64,000 bases of DNA, taken from positions 310,001 to 374,000 of the forward strand of contig NZ_CP136946.1 of the NCBI RefSeq assembly GCF_050916355.1, read 5' to 3'. Positions 25,930 through 35,224 of the stretch are shown here, piece after piece; position 1 is the first letter of the stretch, and the number at the start of each line of letters is the position of its first letter. The translations under genes and the position numbers were made by a program. Origin of the DNA: Jeongeupia wiesaeckerbachi. GTDB taxonomy: Bacteria; Pseudomonadota; Gammaproteobacteria; Burkholderiales; Chitinibacteraceae. Under the pieces are notes generated by a model. That model saw only the letters and a program-made list of their open reading frames with translations. It had not been told where the DNA came from and did no database searches.

Positions 25930-26340
25930 CTAGGGCATCGACGCCGACGCCTGCCGCAGCTCGGCACAACCGTCTTCGATGCTGCCGCCGTCGGTCGACA
26001 GGGTGCAGCTGACATTCCCGAAACGGCGGTAAGCCGGTTCACGCACCGGGAGCGACACCGGCACGGGCACCGCGGTCGGAGGCACGATCGCGGTGGCGAC
26101 GTCGCTGGCCGCAGAGGCCGCCATGACGACGGCCACCTGACTGGCCCGCAACACCAGCTCGGCGCGAAGCCGGTCGATCTCGCCGCGACTTTGCGCCAGC
26201 TCCTGCGCCAGCGCGGTGGCGCGCGCCTCCTGCCCGGCCGCGTCGGCGTCACTGAGCTGCTGGCCGACAAATACCCCGGCCAGCAAGGTCAGCGTCACGA
26301 CAAGCAAGCCCAGCGATGTCCACAACAGGGTCTTGAGCAT
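25930..26340 (-). CDS. Membrane-anchored hypothetical protein with coiled coil
   Basis: 136 residues. An N-terminal hydrophobic helix (about 5-27) without a cleavage motif anchors the protein. It is followed by a coiled-coil stretch (about 30-65), an Ala/Val/Pro linker and a small C-terminal segment with two cysteines (SCTLS and DGCAE) that may form a disulfide. No family recognised. It lies 3 bases after the stop of the LEA14-like lipoprotein gene and is probably the last gene of a three-gene unit (thioesterase, lipoprotein, this). Confidence 0.6.
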   Translation of the reverse strand: MLKTLLWTSLGLLVVTLTLLAGVFVGQQLSDADAAGQEARATALAQELAQSRGEIDRLRAELVLRASQVAVVMAASAASDVATAIVPPTAVPVPVSLPVREPAYRRFGNVSCTLSTDGGSIEDGCAELRQASASMP

Positions 26341-26343
26341 GGA

Positions 26344-26832
26344 TCAGAACGTCCCGGATTTCGGCGCGGGAGCATCCCCGGCCGGCAGGATCTCGCCCAA
26401 GGCCGGCAGATCGCCCTTCTGGTCGAAATCGATGCCGCCCGGCTTCCACGGCGAGAACAGCTTGCCATACAGCCGATAAGACGGTGCCGCGCCATCGCCG
26501 CGCTTCAGCAGGCGCGCCAGCCCGCCGAGGTTGCTGACGATGTCGACCGGCACGGTGGCCTCGCCGAGCGCCGGAATCGTCACGCTGACGTTCGATACGC
26601 CGTCGGCGATCGGCTTGCCGTTGACCTCGAGCTTGGCGTTCAGCCCGGATACCGGCACCGAGACATTGTTCGGGTTCTGCACCCGCAGGCTCAGCGTAAA
26701 GCGCTGCTCGAAGATGCCAATGTCCTTGATCGCGATCCCGGCGACCGAGACCTTGGGTTTCTCGAACGACGTCGGCAGACTCGAACACCCGGCGAGCAGT
26801 GCCAGCAGTGCAATCAGCAGCAGTTTTTTCAT
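26344..26832 (-). CDS. LEA14-like (WHy domain) lipoprotein
   Basis: 162 residues. A lipoprotein signal with lipobox LLAGC is followed by a Water-stress/Hypersensitive-response (WHy) type domain: FTLSLRVQNPNNVSVPVSGLNAKLEVNGKPIADGV is the diagnostic stretch. Bacterial members are outer-membrane or periplasmic and of unknown role. The ATG overlaps the stop of the upstream thioesterase gene (ATGA), so translation is coupled. Confidence 0.85.
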   Translation of the reverse strand: MKKLLLIALLALLAGCSSLPTSFEKPKVSVAGIAIKDIGIFEQRFTLSLRVQNPNNVSVPVSGLNAKLEVNGKPIADGVSNVSVTIPALGEATVPVDIVSNLGGLARLLKRGDGAAPSYRLYGKLFSPWKPGGIDFDQKGDLPALGEILPAGDAPAPKSGTF

Positions 26833-27239
26833 GCGGCAGCCCCGCTCAGCACCGCCAGCCGCTCGGCCAGCTCGCCTTCCAGCGGCAAGGCCCCCGGCGT
26901 GTCCGGGTGGATCACCGCGAAAGTCACCTCGGCCTCGGCGACGAGCTTGCCGTTGTCCTGCCGGACGATGCGCTGGGCGATGACGCCGGCGCGTTCATCG
27001 AGCCGGTCTAGCCGGGTGTCGACCACCAGCACGTCGCCCATCGTCGCCGGCCGCTTGTAGCGGATATCGATGCGACTGACCACCAGCGCCAACTGGCGCT
27101 GCATGAACCAGTCGAGGTCGCCGTGTGCTTCGAGCGCGCCCCAGCGGGCCTCTTCGAGGAACTCGAGATAGCGGGCATTGTTGACGTGGCCGTACAGGTC
27201 GAGGTGGTAACCGCGGACTTTGATTTCGGTCTGGTGCAT
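26829..27239 (-). CDS. 4-hydroxybenzoyl-CoA thioesterase family (YbgC/FcbC-like hotdog thioesterase)
   Basis: 136 residues. The catalytic signature DLYGHVNNARYLEFLEEARW, with the active-site Asp in the VRGYHLDLYGHVNN region, and the later RIDIRYKRPATMGDVLVVDT fit the hotdog-fold acyl-CoA thioesterases. Substrate not determinable; YbgC works with the Tol-Pal envelope system, but no tol genes are here. It is the first gene of a minus-strand unit and is divergent from the AsmA-family gene. Confidence 0.88.
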   Translation of the reverse strand: MHQTEIKVRGYHLDLYGHVNNARYLEFLEEARWGALEAHGDLDWFMQRQLALVVSRIDIRYKRPATMGDVLVVDTRLDRLDERAGVIAQRIVRQDNGKLVAEAEVTFAVIHPDTPGALPLEGELAERLAVLSGAAA

Positions 27240-27281
27240 GGCGAGCCAAACGGGCAGAAAGGAGAGCCAAATCTTAGCACT

Positions 27282-27309
27282 TTGATTTCACGCGGGTCTT
27301 AGTGATAAT
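27282..27309 (+). promoter_or_regulatory. Candidate promoter of the AsmA-family gene
   Basis: TTGATT (27282-27287), a 16-base spacer and GATAAT (27304-27309). A good -10 with a fair -35, about 155 bases before the predicted ATG, in the divergent intergenic region. Confidence 0.5.
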
Positions 27310-27466
27310 CGGACGTTTGCCGTTTCAAACCAGCCGGCTTTCATCGGCGCGGCACACCGCCCGGCCACGCCGGGAGGCACCCCACAATAGGCTGTCCGGC
27401 CAAGCGGCCCGGTACCGCGCACTGCGCGACCGGTCGGCGGCACGGACGGCAGGAGACTTCAGCCCG

Positions 27467-29788
27467 ATGGACCTGCGCCACTCGCGGCCATTCCGGATCT
27501 TTCTGCTTCTGATATCCGGATTGACGCTGCTGATCGGCATCGTGCCGTATTTCGTCGAAGCCACGCTGGTGCGCGATGCGCTCACCAGCCAGATTGCCAG
27601 TGAAACCCGCCGCTCGCTCGTCGTGGCCGGCAAGGCACGCTTCGTCTTCCTTCCCCGCCCTGCGGTCACCCTCGGCGATGTCACGCTGACGCAGCCCGAT
27701 TCGGACCAGCGTTTCGTGCATGCCGACCGTGTCCGCGTGCGGCTGGCGCTGTGGCCGCTGCTGCGCGGCAAGCCGGTGATCGACCAGGTCGATTTCGACG
27801 ACCCCGAACTGCAGATCGAGCGCTTTGCCGACGGCACCTACAACTTCGAAGACCTGCTGGCGACGCCCGACCACCCGCGCCGGGTCGAATTCCGCCTCGA
27901 CGCGCTGCATTTCGATCGGGCCAAGCTCGTCTACCGCGATGCGCTGGTCGGCGTCGATGGCACCGTCTCGGCGCTCGATTTCAGTCTCGACAATCTGGCC
28001 GACCCGAAAAACGGCCGCTTCGTCGCCCAGGGCAAGCTCAGCATCGGCGACGGCAAGACACCGTGGTGGAGCGGCAGCGTCGAAGCCAACGCCGCGATGC
28101 GCTACACCGAAACCGATCGGCGCCTGTCGGTGGCCGATCTGCGTTTCGAGCTCAAGCAGCAGGGCCCGAGCAAACCCGGCGTCGACATCGCGGCCAGCGG
28201 CCTGACCGCCGTCGGCAATCTCGTCTACGGCTGGCAACCGCTGCGGCTGACCGGTGGCGAGCTGAAAATCAGCGGCTACGGCCGCCGCGCCGGACAGGAC
28301 TGGCAGGGCGAGCTGAACCTGCCATCGCTCAAGGTCACCGAGAACACGCTGTCGCTCGAGCAGCCCCGCCTCGCCGTGCGGATGCAGAGCCCGCGCAGCC
28401 GCTTCGCCACCGGCATCTCGGTGCCGCAACTCTCCGGCACGCTGCAGGGGCTGATGCGCGCCGACAAGGCCAAGATCAATATCGAGCTGGTCACGCCGCA
28501 GCAGACGCTGGCGCTCAACTTCGTCAGCCCGCTCGAACTCTACAGCGGCACGCTGGCGAAGCTCACCGGCTACAGCCTGTCCGGCCAGTACGGCAACAAG
28601 GCACTGCCGCGCGGTGCAATCCCGTTCGAACTCGCCGGCAACGCCGCGCTGAACCTGCGCAACGAAACCATCCGTCTCGACAGCCACGGTGCGCTCGACC
28701 ACGCACCGCTGAAGGCCACGTTCAGCGTCGACGATTTCGTCTCGCCGCGCTATGGCTTCGACGTCGACCTCGCCCAGCTCGACCTGACGCCCTACCTGCC
28801 GGTCGTTGCCGCCGGCGCCAAGAACGTCTCCGCCACTGCGCCGATGGATTTCCAGTGGCTCGACCGGCTCGACGCGCAGGGCCAGCTCAAGATCGGCGAA
28901 TTGACGATGAACAAGCTGCATTTCAACGACATCGCGCTGGGCTTTGCCGCCAAGAACCACAAGCTCGCACTTGATCCGCTCGCCGCCAATGTCTACGGCG
29001 GCCAACTCAGTGGCCGGCTCGAGATCGACAACGGTCGCGGCAAGCCGCGCTGGCACGCGAGCCAGCGGCTGACGAACATGAACATCAATATGTTGCTGAC
29101 CGACCTGCTCGACACCTCGCGTTTCGAAGGCCGTGGTCACCTCAACCTCGACGTCAGCGCCGTCGGCGACACGCTGGCCGATCTGCGCAAGACCTCGGGC
29201 GGCGACGTCCGGGTGCAATTGTCCAAGGGTTCGGTACGCGGCATCGACATCGAGGCGCTGCTGCGCACCGCCAGCCGCCAGATCAAGGCCATGAACGGCG
29301 AAGTGACCCAGCTGCCCAACCTCGAAGCGCGGACGCGCTTCTCCGAACTGAACGCGACGCTGCAACTGAAACACGGCGTTGCCACCAATAGCGATCTGCT
29401 GGTCCGCGCCGGCGTGTTGCGGCTGGCCGGCGGCGGCACGATCGACCTCGGCGCCGGCCAGGTCGATTACCAGCTCAAGGCCAGCGCCAATCCGGACGTG
29501 CCCGAACTCAAGGGCATCGTCGGCCTGACGCTGCCGATCGAGTTCTCCGGCCCGCTCAACGCGCCGACCTACCACGTCGACTACACCAGCCTGAAGCACC
29601 AGTTGCTCGAGCGGCAGAAGACCGAAGAGGAAGCCAAGGTCAAAGCACGCGAGGCGGAGGCCGCACGCAAGGCGGCCGCAGCCAAAGCGGCCGAAAAGGC
29701 AGCCAAGAAAGCCAAGCCGTCGAGCAAGGCGCCGACCAAGCCGGCAACGCCCGCCGCCAAGAACCAAGCGGTGAGCGCCAAACGATGA
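27467..29788 (+). CDS. AsmA-family inner-membrane protein
   Basis: 773 residues. An N-terminal membrane anchor (about 8-30) is followed by a long beta-rich periplasmic region: the AsmA N-terminal pattern with DALTSQIASETRRSLVVAGKARF, RPAVTLGDVTL and LIDQ-like WPLLRGKPVIDQVDFDDPEL, and the C-terminal AsmA-2 block with GRGHLNLDVSAVGDTL, KGSVRGIDIEALLR and GAGQVDYQL. The last ~60 residues are Lys/Ala-rich and disordered. AsmA-like proteins are thought to carry phospholipid to the outer membrane. ATG 27467 has AGGAGA about 10 bases ahead. mutY starts 10 bases after its stop. Confidence 0.9.
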   Translation: MDLRHSRPFRIFLLLISGLTLLIGIVPYFVEATLVRDALTSQIASETRRSLVVAGKARFVFLPRPAVTLGDVTLTQPDSDQRFVHADRVRVRLALWPLLRGKPVIDQVDFDDPELQIERFADGTYNFEDLLATPDHPRRVEFRLDALHFDRAKLVYRDALVGVDGTVSALDFSLDNLADPKNGRFVAQGKLSIGDGKTPWWSGSVEANAAMRYTETDRRLSVADLRFELKQQGPSKPGVDIAASGLTAVGNLVYGWQPLRLTGGELKISGYGRRAGQDWQGELNLPSLKVTENTLSLEQPRLAVRMQSPRSRFATGISVPQLSGTLQGLMRADKAKINIELVTPQQTLALNFVSPLELYSGTLAKLTGYSLSGQYGNKALPRGAIPFELAGNAALNLRNETIRLDSHGALDHAPLKATFSVDDFVSPRYGFDVDLAQLDLTPYLPVVAAGAKNVSATAPMDFQWLDRLDAQGQLKIGELTMNKLHFNDIALGFAAKNHKLALDPLAANVYGGQLSGRLEIDNGRGKPRWHASQRLTNMNINMLLTDLLDTSRFEGRGHLNLDVSAVGDTLADLRKTSGGDVRVQLSKGSVRGIDIEALLRTASRQIKAMNGEVTQLPNLEARTRFSELNATLQLKHGVATNSDLLVRAGVLRLAGGGTIDLGAGQVDYQLKASANPDVPELKGIVGLTLPIEFSGPLNAPTYHVDYTSLKHQLLERQKTEEEAKVKAREAEAARKAAAAKAAEKAAKKAKPSSKAPTKPATPAAKNQAVSAKR

Positions 29789-29798
29789 GGCCCGGACA

Positions 29799-30833
29799 AT
29801 GAGTCAGTTTGCCGATCGGCTGATCGCCTGGCAGGGCGAGCACGGCCGTCACGACCTGCCCTGGCAGGTGGCCGACGCCTACCGCGTCTGGTTGTCGGAA
29901 ATCATGCTGCAGCAAACACAGGTGACGACGGTCATCGATTACTACCAGCGCTTTTTGCAGCGTTTCCCCGATATCGCCAGCCTCGCCGTCGCGCCGCTCG
30001 ACGATGTGCTGGCCTTGTGGAGCGGCCTCGGCTACTACACTCGCGCCCGCAATCTGCACAAGGCAGCGCAGGTGGTGATGAACGATTTCGGCGGCGCATT
30101 TCCGCGCGCCCCCACCGACATCGAAACACTGCCGGGCATCGGCCGCTCGACCGCGGCGGCGATTACCGCCTTCTCGTTCGACACCCGCGCGGCGATCCTC
30201 GACGGCAACGTCAAGCGCGTGCTGGCGCGCTGGGCCGGCATCGACGGCTTCCCCGGCCAGAAGGCGATTGAAAACCGGCTGTGGGCGCTGGCCGACAGCC
30301 TGCTACCGGCCAGTGGCAGTGATATGCCGGCGTACACGCAGGCGCAGATGGACCTCGGCGCTACAGTCTGCACACCGAAAAAACCAGCCTGTCTGGCCTG
30401 TCCGATCTCGACCGACTGCGTTGCCCGGCTGACCGGCCGGCAAGCCGAGCTGCCGACGCCGAAACCGAAGAAGGCCGTGCCCGAGCGCAGCACGGTGATG
30501 CTGCTGATCCGCAACGACGCCGGCCGACTGCTGCTGCAGAAACGTCCGCCGACCGGCATCTGGGGCGGGCTGTGGTGCCTGCCCGAAACCGCCGACACGC
30601 TCGGCGCCGAACGCTTCTGCACCGATACGCTCCGGCTGGCCGTCGACCTCGACCCCGCCTTGCCGGATTTCGTCCACGTATTCACGCACTTCCGGCTGAC
30701 GATCACGCCGCTGCCGGCGATCGTCGTTGGCGCAACGGCCCTGGCCGACGACGGCGCGCTGCGCTGGTTCGATCGCAGCGAAGCGCTGGCCGCCGGTATT
30801 CCGACGCCGCTGCGCCGGCTGCTGAACGCCTGA
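29799..30833 (+). CDS. mutY: A/G-specific adenine glycosylase
   Basis: 344 residues. Catalytic E34 (WLSEIMLQQTQV), the helix-hairpin-helix LPGIGRSTAAAI (about 111-122) and catalytic D135 (ILDGNVKRV) are present. The 4Fe-4S ligands are C191, C198, C201 and C207 (C-x6-C-x2-C-x5-C). A C-terminal NUDIX-like 8-oxoG recognition domain follows (about 235-344). It removes adenine paired with 8-oxoguanine. It depends on Fe-S assembly, which the isc operon at 44.5 kb supplies. Cotranscribed with the AsmA gene, and ended by a terminator at 30939. Confidence 0.95.
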   Translation: MSQFADRLIAWQGEHGRHDLPWQVADAYRVWLSEIMLQQTQVTTVIDYYQRFLQRFPDIASLAVAPLDDVLALWSGLGYYTRARNLHKAAQVVMNDFGGAFPRAPTDIETLPGIGRSTAAAITAFSFDTRAAILDGNVKRVLARWAGIDGFPGQKAIENRLWALADSLLPASGSDMPAYTQAQMDLGATVCTPKKPACLACPISTDCVARLTGRQAELPTPKPKKAVPERSTVMLLIRNDAGRLLLQKRPPTGIWGGLWCLPETADTLGAERFCTDTLRLAVDLDPALPDFVHVFTHFRLTITPLPAIVVGATALADDGALRWFDRSEALAAGIPTPLRRLLNA

Positions 30834-31230
30834 CACACCTAAATAGCGGAAACTGCCTCACTGACATCTGCCGGTCATCCACGGCTGGCATAGTGCAGTC
30901 AGGATCTCTTAGACGCAGTGCTGTCACACTGTCATGACAAGGGCAGGCCCACGGGTCTGTCCTTTTTTTTGCCCGCCGCCGGCATATTTCGGGCGAGTGC
31001 ATCGCGTCCTTTGGCGCCCATCGCCAGCGTGGCGATGCATGCGGGCCTTGCCGACTCCCCGCATTCTCCACCCCGGCCTTACGCGCTTGCCGCGTCCTCG
31101 GGACGCACCGGTTCACGTGCCGACAGCCCATGCCGATTGCGGTGCGCGCGCGATATCAACCTCCTCGATATCGGCCACACCGAACGGCATCGCCCCCGGC
31201 TGCTGCACGGCGCCGTCGTGAGTTCGTGCC
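30834..31230. other. Gap with terminator, no gene
   Basis: About 400 bases between mutY and a convergent secreted-protein gene. Apart from the terminator at 30939-30970 I see no supported feature; open frames here lack motifs and ribosome sites. Confidence 0.45.
30939..30970 (+). terminator. Intrinsic terminator downstream of mutY
   Basis: AAGGGCAGGCC (30939-30949), loop CACG, and GGTCTGTCCTT (30954-30964), pairing throughout with two G-U pairs, followed by a run of eight T (30963-30970). Confidence 0.8.
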
Positions 31231-31629
31231 TCAGCGCGACGACGTCCGCACGCAACGGTAGCTCAGCTCGGCACCATCGAATCGACCGGACAAACTGGCA
31301 TCGGCCGGACAGACCGCGTAGGTCCAGCCGCGATACAGTTGCACCGACTGCTGCGGTGGCACCGTCCGCTCCTGACCTTCAGTCTCCGGGCCGAACTCGG
31401 CGACGCGGCTACATGGCCAGTTGACGTTGCTCGCCCCGGGCAAGGCACAGCCCAGCATGCGGACCGGCTTCGAGCAGACGTTGCGGTACAGCGGATCATC
31501 GAGCGGCGAAGCTTCGGCACGCGCCGGCTGCAGGCAATCGACGGCCTCCGGAACGCGAGTTTCAAGCGTTGCCGACCATGCAGCGGGGGCGGTGAACAGA
31601 ACCAGCAGGATCAAGCGTTGCAGGGCCAT
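31231..31629 (-). CDS. Secreted cysteine-containing hypothetical protein
   Basis: 132 residues with a signal peptide ending PAAWS. Six cysteines in the mature part (in AVDCLQ, NVCSKP, LGCALP, WPCSRV, AVCPAD and YRCVRT) suggest three disulfides. No family recognised. The ATG at 31629 has AAGGAG 7 bases upstream, which decides the start over a longer frame. It is divergent from the alpha/beta-hydrolase gene. Confidence 0.65.
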   Translation of the reverse strand: MALQRLILLVLFTAPAAWSATLETRVPEAVDCLQPARAEASPLDDPLYRNVCSKPVRMLGCALPGASNVNWPCSRVAEFGPETEGQERTVPPQQSVQLYRGWTYAVCPADASLSGRFDGAELSYRCVRTSSR

Positions 31630-31854
31630 GGTGGACTCCTTGGTCGGGCAGCGCCGGACAATGCAAGTGAAAGGCGGCACCTGATTCCGCTATAGCGGAT
31701 TTGCGCGGGCATGGCGGCCGCCCAAGACAAATGGTTGGTTATAGCAATAATTATTACCGATCATTTCCAGCTGCTTTCTACGAAAGAAAAATTCAATACC
31801 GCACGATCGCGTTGCCCCTACAATCGACCTCCGACGCGTCCACCGGAATGTTGC

Positions 31855-33075
31855 ATGCTCCCTACCCGCTTCTTTGCCCTCCTGCTGCTGTTCGGCTGTA
31901 TCACCGCCTATGCCGCCGACGACGACGGCCCGCCCCTGCGCAAGGACCTGAACGAGCAGGTACTGATGCTGCCGGTCAAGCCGGGCATTTTCGGCTTCGA
32001 CCTTGAAACCACGCTGTTCAAGCCCGACGGTGTGGGGCCGTTTCCGTTGGCTGTCATCAACCATGGCAAGAATTCCGGCCAGACCTTCTATCAGGATCGC
32101 CAGCGCTACACGGTAATGACGCAGGAATTGCTCAAGCGCGGTTATATCGTCGCGCTACCGATGCGCCGCAGTTTCGGCAAATCTGGCGGGGAATACCGCT
32201 TCGAAGGCTGCAATCTGGCGCAGGACGCCCGCAATCAGGCCGACGATGTTGCAAAGGTCATCGAGCTGCTCCGCGAACGACCCGATGTCGACGGTAGCCG
32301 CATCCTTGTCATGGGACAATCGCACGGCGGATTTACCAGCCTGGCATTGGCCGAGCGGGATATTCCCGGCATGAAGGCCGTACTGAACTTTGCCGGCGGG
32401 TTGTACTACAGCAAGGATTGGCCAGGCTGCACTTGGGAGCCTTCGATCAACAAGGCATTCGAGGCACTGGGCAAGGACGCCAAGGTCGACTCGCTCTGGT
32501 TCTATGGCGAGAACGATTCACTGTTTCCTCCCCGGATCGCGCAGTCGTTTTTTACCCGCTATACCGAAGCCGGCGGCAAAGCTGAGCTGGTGAGCTTTCC
32601 GGCCTTCCGCCAAAATGCCCATCTCATGTTTGGCACGCACGAAGGCTTCGAGAAAATCTGGTGGCCCAAGGCCGAGCCCTTCCTCAAGGCGCACGGCTTG
32701 CCGACCATGGTGATCAATCCGCAATACGTAGATCCGCCCACACCCAAGCCCAGCGGCTACGCCGAAATGGCCAATGTCGATGCGCTGCCCAAGCACATCA
32801 GTGATGAAGCCCGGGCCGAATACCGCAAGGTGATTACCGAGCAACCGTCCCCTCGTGTTTTCGCCTTCAATCCCGATGGCCCCGGCTTTGCCTATCTGAC
32901 GGGATACAACGATGCTGGCGCAGCGCAGTACTACGCGCTGAAGATGTGCCAATCGGCCGCTAGAAAGCCGTGCCAGATCTACCTGCTGGACGATGTAGTC
33001 GTCTGGCCCAAACCGGCCGCAACTACTGTCGATACAACCACGGCTGGCCGTTCCAAAACCACGCCTGAAAGCTGA
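31855..33075 (+). CDS. Secreted alpha/beta hydrolase (dienelactone-hydrolase-like) with C-terminal extra domain
   Basis: 406 residues. A signal peptide ends TAYA. The hydrolase core (about 40-290) has the oxyanion strand LAVINHGKNSG, nucleophile GQSHGGF, acid region LWFYGENDSLFP and a late catalytic His in NAHLMFG. From about residue 310 a separate module contains PRVFAFNPDGPGFAYLTGY and YYALKMCQSAARKPCQIYLLDD, whose paired cysteines and 'ALKxC' text resemble the DUF4189-like repeat seen in secreted proteins. Substrate unknown. The start at 31855 begins the signal peptide; no strong ribosome site. Confidence 0.75.
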   Translation: MLPTRFFALLLLFGCITAYAADDDGPPLRKDLNEQVLMLPVKPGIFGFDLETTLFKPDGVGPFPLAVINHGKNSGQTFYQDRQRYTVMTQELLKRGYIVALPMRRSFGKSGGEYRFEGCNLAQDARNQADDVAKVIELLRERPDVDGSRILVMGQSHGGFTSLALAERDIPGMKAVLNFAGGLYYSKDWPGCTWEPSINKAFEALGKDAKVDSLWFYGENDSLFPPRIAQSFFTRYTEAGGKAELVSFPAFRQNAHLMFGTHEGFEKIWWPKAEPFLKAHGLPTMVINPQYVDPPTPKPSGYAEMANVDALPKHISDEARAEYRKVITEQPSPRVFAFNPDGPGFAYLTGYNDAGAAQYYALKMCQSAARKPCQIYLLDDVVVWPKPAATTVDTTTAGRSKTTPES

Positions 33076-33127
33076 ACCCGACTGCGGTAAACTCGCCGTT
33101 TTCCCCGCGCCGCCAGAGAGCCCCGCC

Positions 33128-34357
33128 ATGCCCGTGAACCTGCCCGAACTCGATCCCGCCCAATTGCACGCCGTCGCCGGCGTGGAAATCGGTATTGCCT
33201 CCGCCGGCGTCAAGACCGCCGGCCGCAAGGACGTGACCCTGTTCCGATTCGCGCCGGGCACCCGCGTGGCGGGCGTGTTCACGCTCAACCGCTTCTGTGC
33301 CGCGCCGGTACGCATCTGCCAGACCCATCTGGCCGAAAGCGGCGAAGTCCGCGCGCTGGTGATCAACACCGGCAACGCCAACGCCGGCACCGGTCTCGAT
33401 GGTTACGAGCGCGCGAAGAAGATCTGCCTCGCCACCGCCGAGCAGCTCGGCGTCGACCCGGTCGAAGTGCTGCCGTTCTCGACCGGCGTGATCCTCGAAC
33501 CGCTGCCGTTCGAAAAGATCATCGCCGCGCTGCCGGCCGCCAAGGCCGACCTTCTGCCTTCCAACTGGGCCGCCGCCGCGTACTCGATCATGACCACCGA
33601 CACCGCTCCGAAGGCCAAGTCGGTGCAGCTGGAAATCGGCGGCAAGCTCGTCACCGTCACCGGTATCGCCAAGGGCGCCGGCATGATCCACCCGAACATG
33701 GCCACCATGCTCGGCTATGTCGCCACCGACGCCAGCGTCAGCCAGTCTCTGCTGCAGGAGCTGGTCAAGTGGGCAGCCGACCGCTCGTTCAACTCGATCA
33801 CCGTCGACGGCGACACCAGCACCAACGACAGCTTCATTCTCGCCGCCACCGGCCAGGCCGGTAATGCCGAAATCGATGACGCCGCCAGCGCCGAATTCTC
33901 GCTGCTGCGCGACGCCGTGCTCGAAGTCAGCCAATACCTCGCCAAGGCCATCATCCGCGACGGCGAAGGCGCAACCAAGTTCATGACCATCAAGGTCGAG
34001 GGCGGCAAGACCTGGGACGAATGCAAAACGGTCGGCTACGCGATCGGCAAATCGCCGCTGGTAAAGACCGCGTTCTTCGCGTCGGACCCCAACCTCGGCC
34101 GCATCCTCTGCGCGATCGGTTACTCGGGCGTCGATGCGCTCGACGTCGACAAACTCGAAGTTTGGCTCGACGACGTCCTCGTCGCCAAGGACGGCGGCCG
34201 CCATCCGGATTACAAGGAAGAAGACGGCCAGCGCGTACTCAAGCAGTCCGAAATCACCATCACGGTGAAGCTGGGTCGCGGCGATGTCGAAGCGACGGTG
34301 TGGACGTGCGACTTCAGCTACGACTATGTGAAGATCAACGCCGACTACCGCTCGTAG
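33128..34357 (+). CDS. argJ: Bifunctional glutamate N-acetyltransferase / amino-acid N-acetyltransferase
   Basis: 409 residues. The autocatalytic site is KGAGMIHPNMATML with Thr193 the expected nucleophile that splits the protein into alpha and beta chains. FSTGVILEPLP and FFASDPNLGRILCAIGY are further ArgJ hallmarks. It recycles the acetyl group from N-acetylornithine to glutamate in arginine synthesis and may also make N-acetylglutamate from acetyl-CoA. AGAGAG lies about 7 bases ahead of the ATG. Monocistronic, with a terminator at 34499. Confidence 0.96.
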   Translation: MPVNLPELDPAQLHAVAGVEIGIASAGVKTAGRKDVTLFRFAPGTRVAGVFTLNRFCAAPVRICQTHLAESGEVRALVINTGNANAGTGLDGYERAKKICLATAEQLGVDPVEVLPFSTGVILEPLPFEKIIAALPAAKADLLPSNWAAAAYSIMTTDTAPKAKSVQLEIGGKLVTVTGIAKGAGMIHPNMATMLGYVATDASVSQSLLQELVKWAADRSFNSITVDGDTSTNDSFILAATGQAGNAEIDDAASAEFSLLRDAVLEVSQYLAKAIIRDGEGATKFMTIKVEGGKTWDECKTVGYAIGKSPLVKTAFFASDPNLGRILCAIGYSGVDALDVDKLEVWLDDVLVAKDGGRHPDYKEEDGQRVLKQSEITITVKLGRGDVEATVWTCDFSYDYVKINADYRS

Positions 34358-34498
34358 CCCTTCGGCAAATCCCCGCTGACTGCGCTGGCTTGTCGTACCC
34401 GTTTGTACTGCCTGTGCTCGCGCGCCTTGCCAGCGGGGATTTTCCTCGGACTATCGTTCCCCGGTTTGCCGTTGATTCATCGGTTGATTGAAAGAGAC

Positions 34499-34525
34499 AA
34501 AAAAGCCGGCAATGCCGGCTTTTTT
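34499..34525 (+). terminator. Intrinsic terminator downstream of argJ
   Basis: AAAAAAGCCGGC (34499-34510), loop AAT, GCCGGCTTTTTT (34514-34525). A perfect stem with A and T tracts, usable from either strand. Confidence 0.9.
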
Positions 34526-34649
34526 GTTCCTGACTGTGACAGTGCTGTCGTGATACGCGAAACAAGCTTGGGCCATATGTACAATCCACGAAAGCAAAAA
34601 AAAACCGGCACCATCGAACATATCGCCAAAACCTTTACTTCGGTCAATC

Positions 34650-35093
34650 ATGTTCAAATTCAGCCAAAACCAATCGCAACCCGCTGCTCATGCCCCTGAG
34701 CAAGAATCCATTAAAGGCACACATTTCCTCGGCAAATTGCCGTACCGCGATTACCTGAGTGTCCTCCAAATCTCCAGTGCCCACGTCTACCTGACTTATC
34801 CCTTTGTATTGAGCTGGTCATTGCTGGAAGCCATGGCGTGCGGTTGCCGGATCATTGCTTCGGATACGGCGCCGGTGCGGGAGGTGATCGAGGATGGTGT
34901 TCACGGTGCGTTGGTGGATTTCTTTGACACCTCTGCGCTGTACACGCAATTAAAAGGTGCTCTGTTGAACGACGCTTCAGATCTGAAAAAAAAGGCATTT
35001 GAAAGAACGAGGAACACATATTGTTGCGAAGTGGCGAGCTCAAAATATGAGGCAGCAATCCATGACGGCATGCTGATACGTGAAATGTATTGA
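34650..35093 (+). pseudogene. C-terminal fragment of a GT4 glycosyltransferase
   Basis: 147 codons. From about residue 22 the text THFLGKLPYRDYLSVLQ, then SSAHVYLTYPFVLSWSLLEAMACG and APVREVIEDGVHGALVDFF, is the donor-binding half of a family-4 glycosyltransferase. The whole acceptor domain and the start of the donor domain are missing, so it cannot be a working enzyme of this type. The first ~20 residues look unrelated. GC falls sharply after this point. Probably the 3' remnant of a gene brought in or cut by recombination; unrelated in detail to the remnant at 21540. Confidence 0.75.
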
Positions 35094-35224
35094 TTTCTGA
35101 AATTTAGATGTCCAAATTGTATTTGGACAGAAAGGGCTTTGTTCTCTTGTATGGCTTTTTCAATGTTGGGTGACATGTCAGGCAATGATTTTCTGAGTTT
35201 TTAAAAGACATTTTGGAGTGTGGT

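Noticed and set aside
27341..29767. An 808-codon open frame antisense to the AsmA-family gene
   Set aside because: High-GC third positions keep the antisense frame open. Its text is low in complexity (Gln/Arg/Val/Gly-rich) with no family motif, while the plus strand encodes a clear AsmA protein.
34358..34649. Possible tRNA or integration site after argJ
   Set aside because: I could not find a cloverleaf or CCA end; only the argJ terminator is supported.
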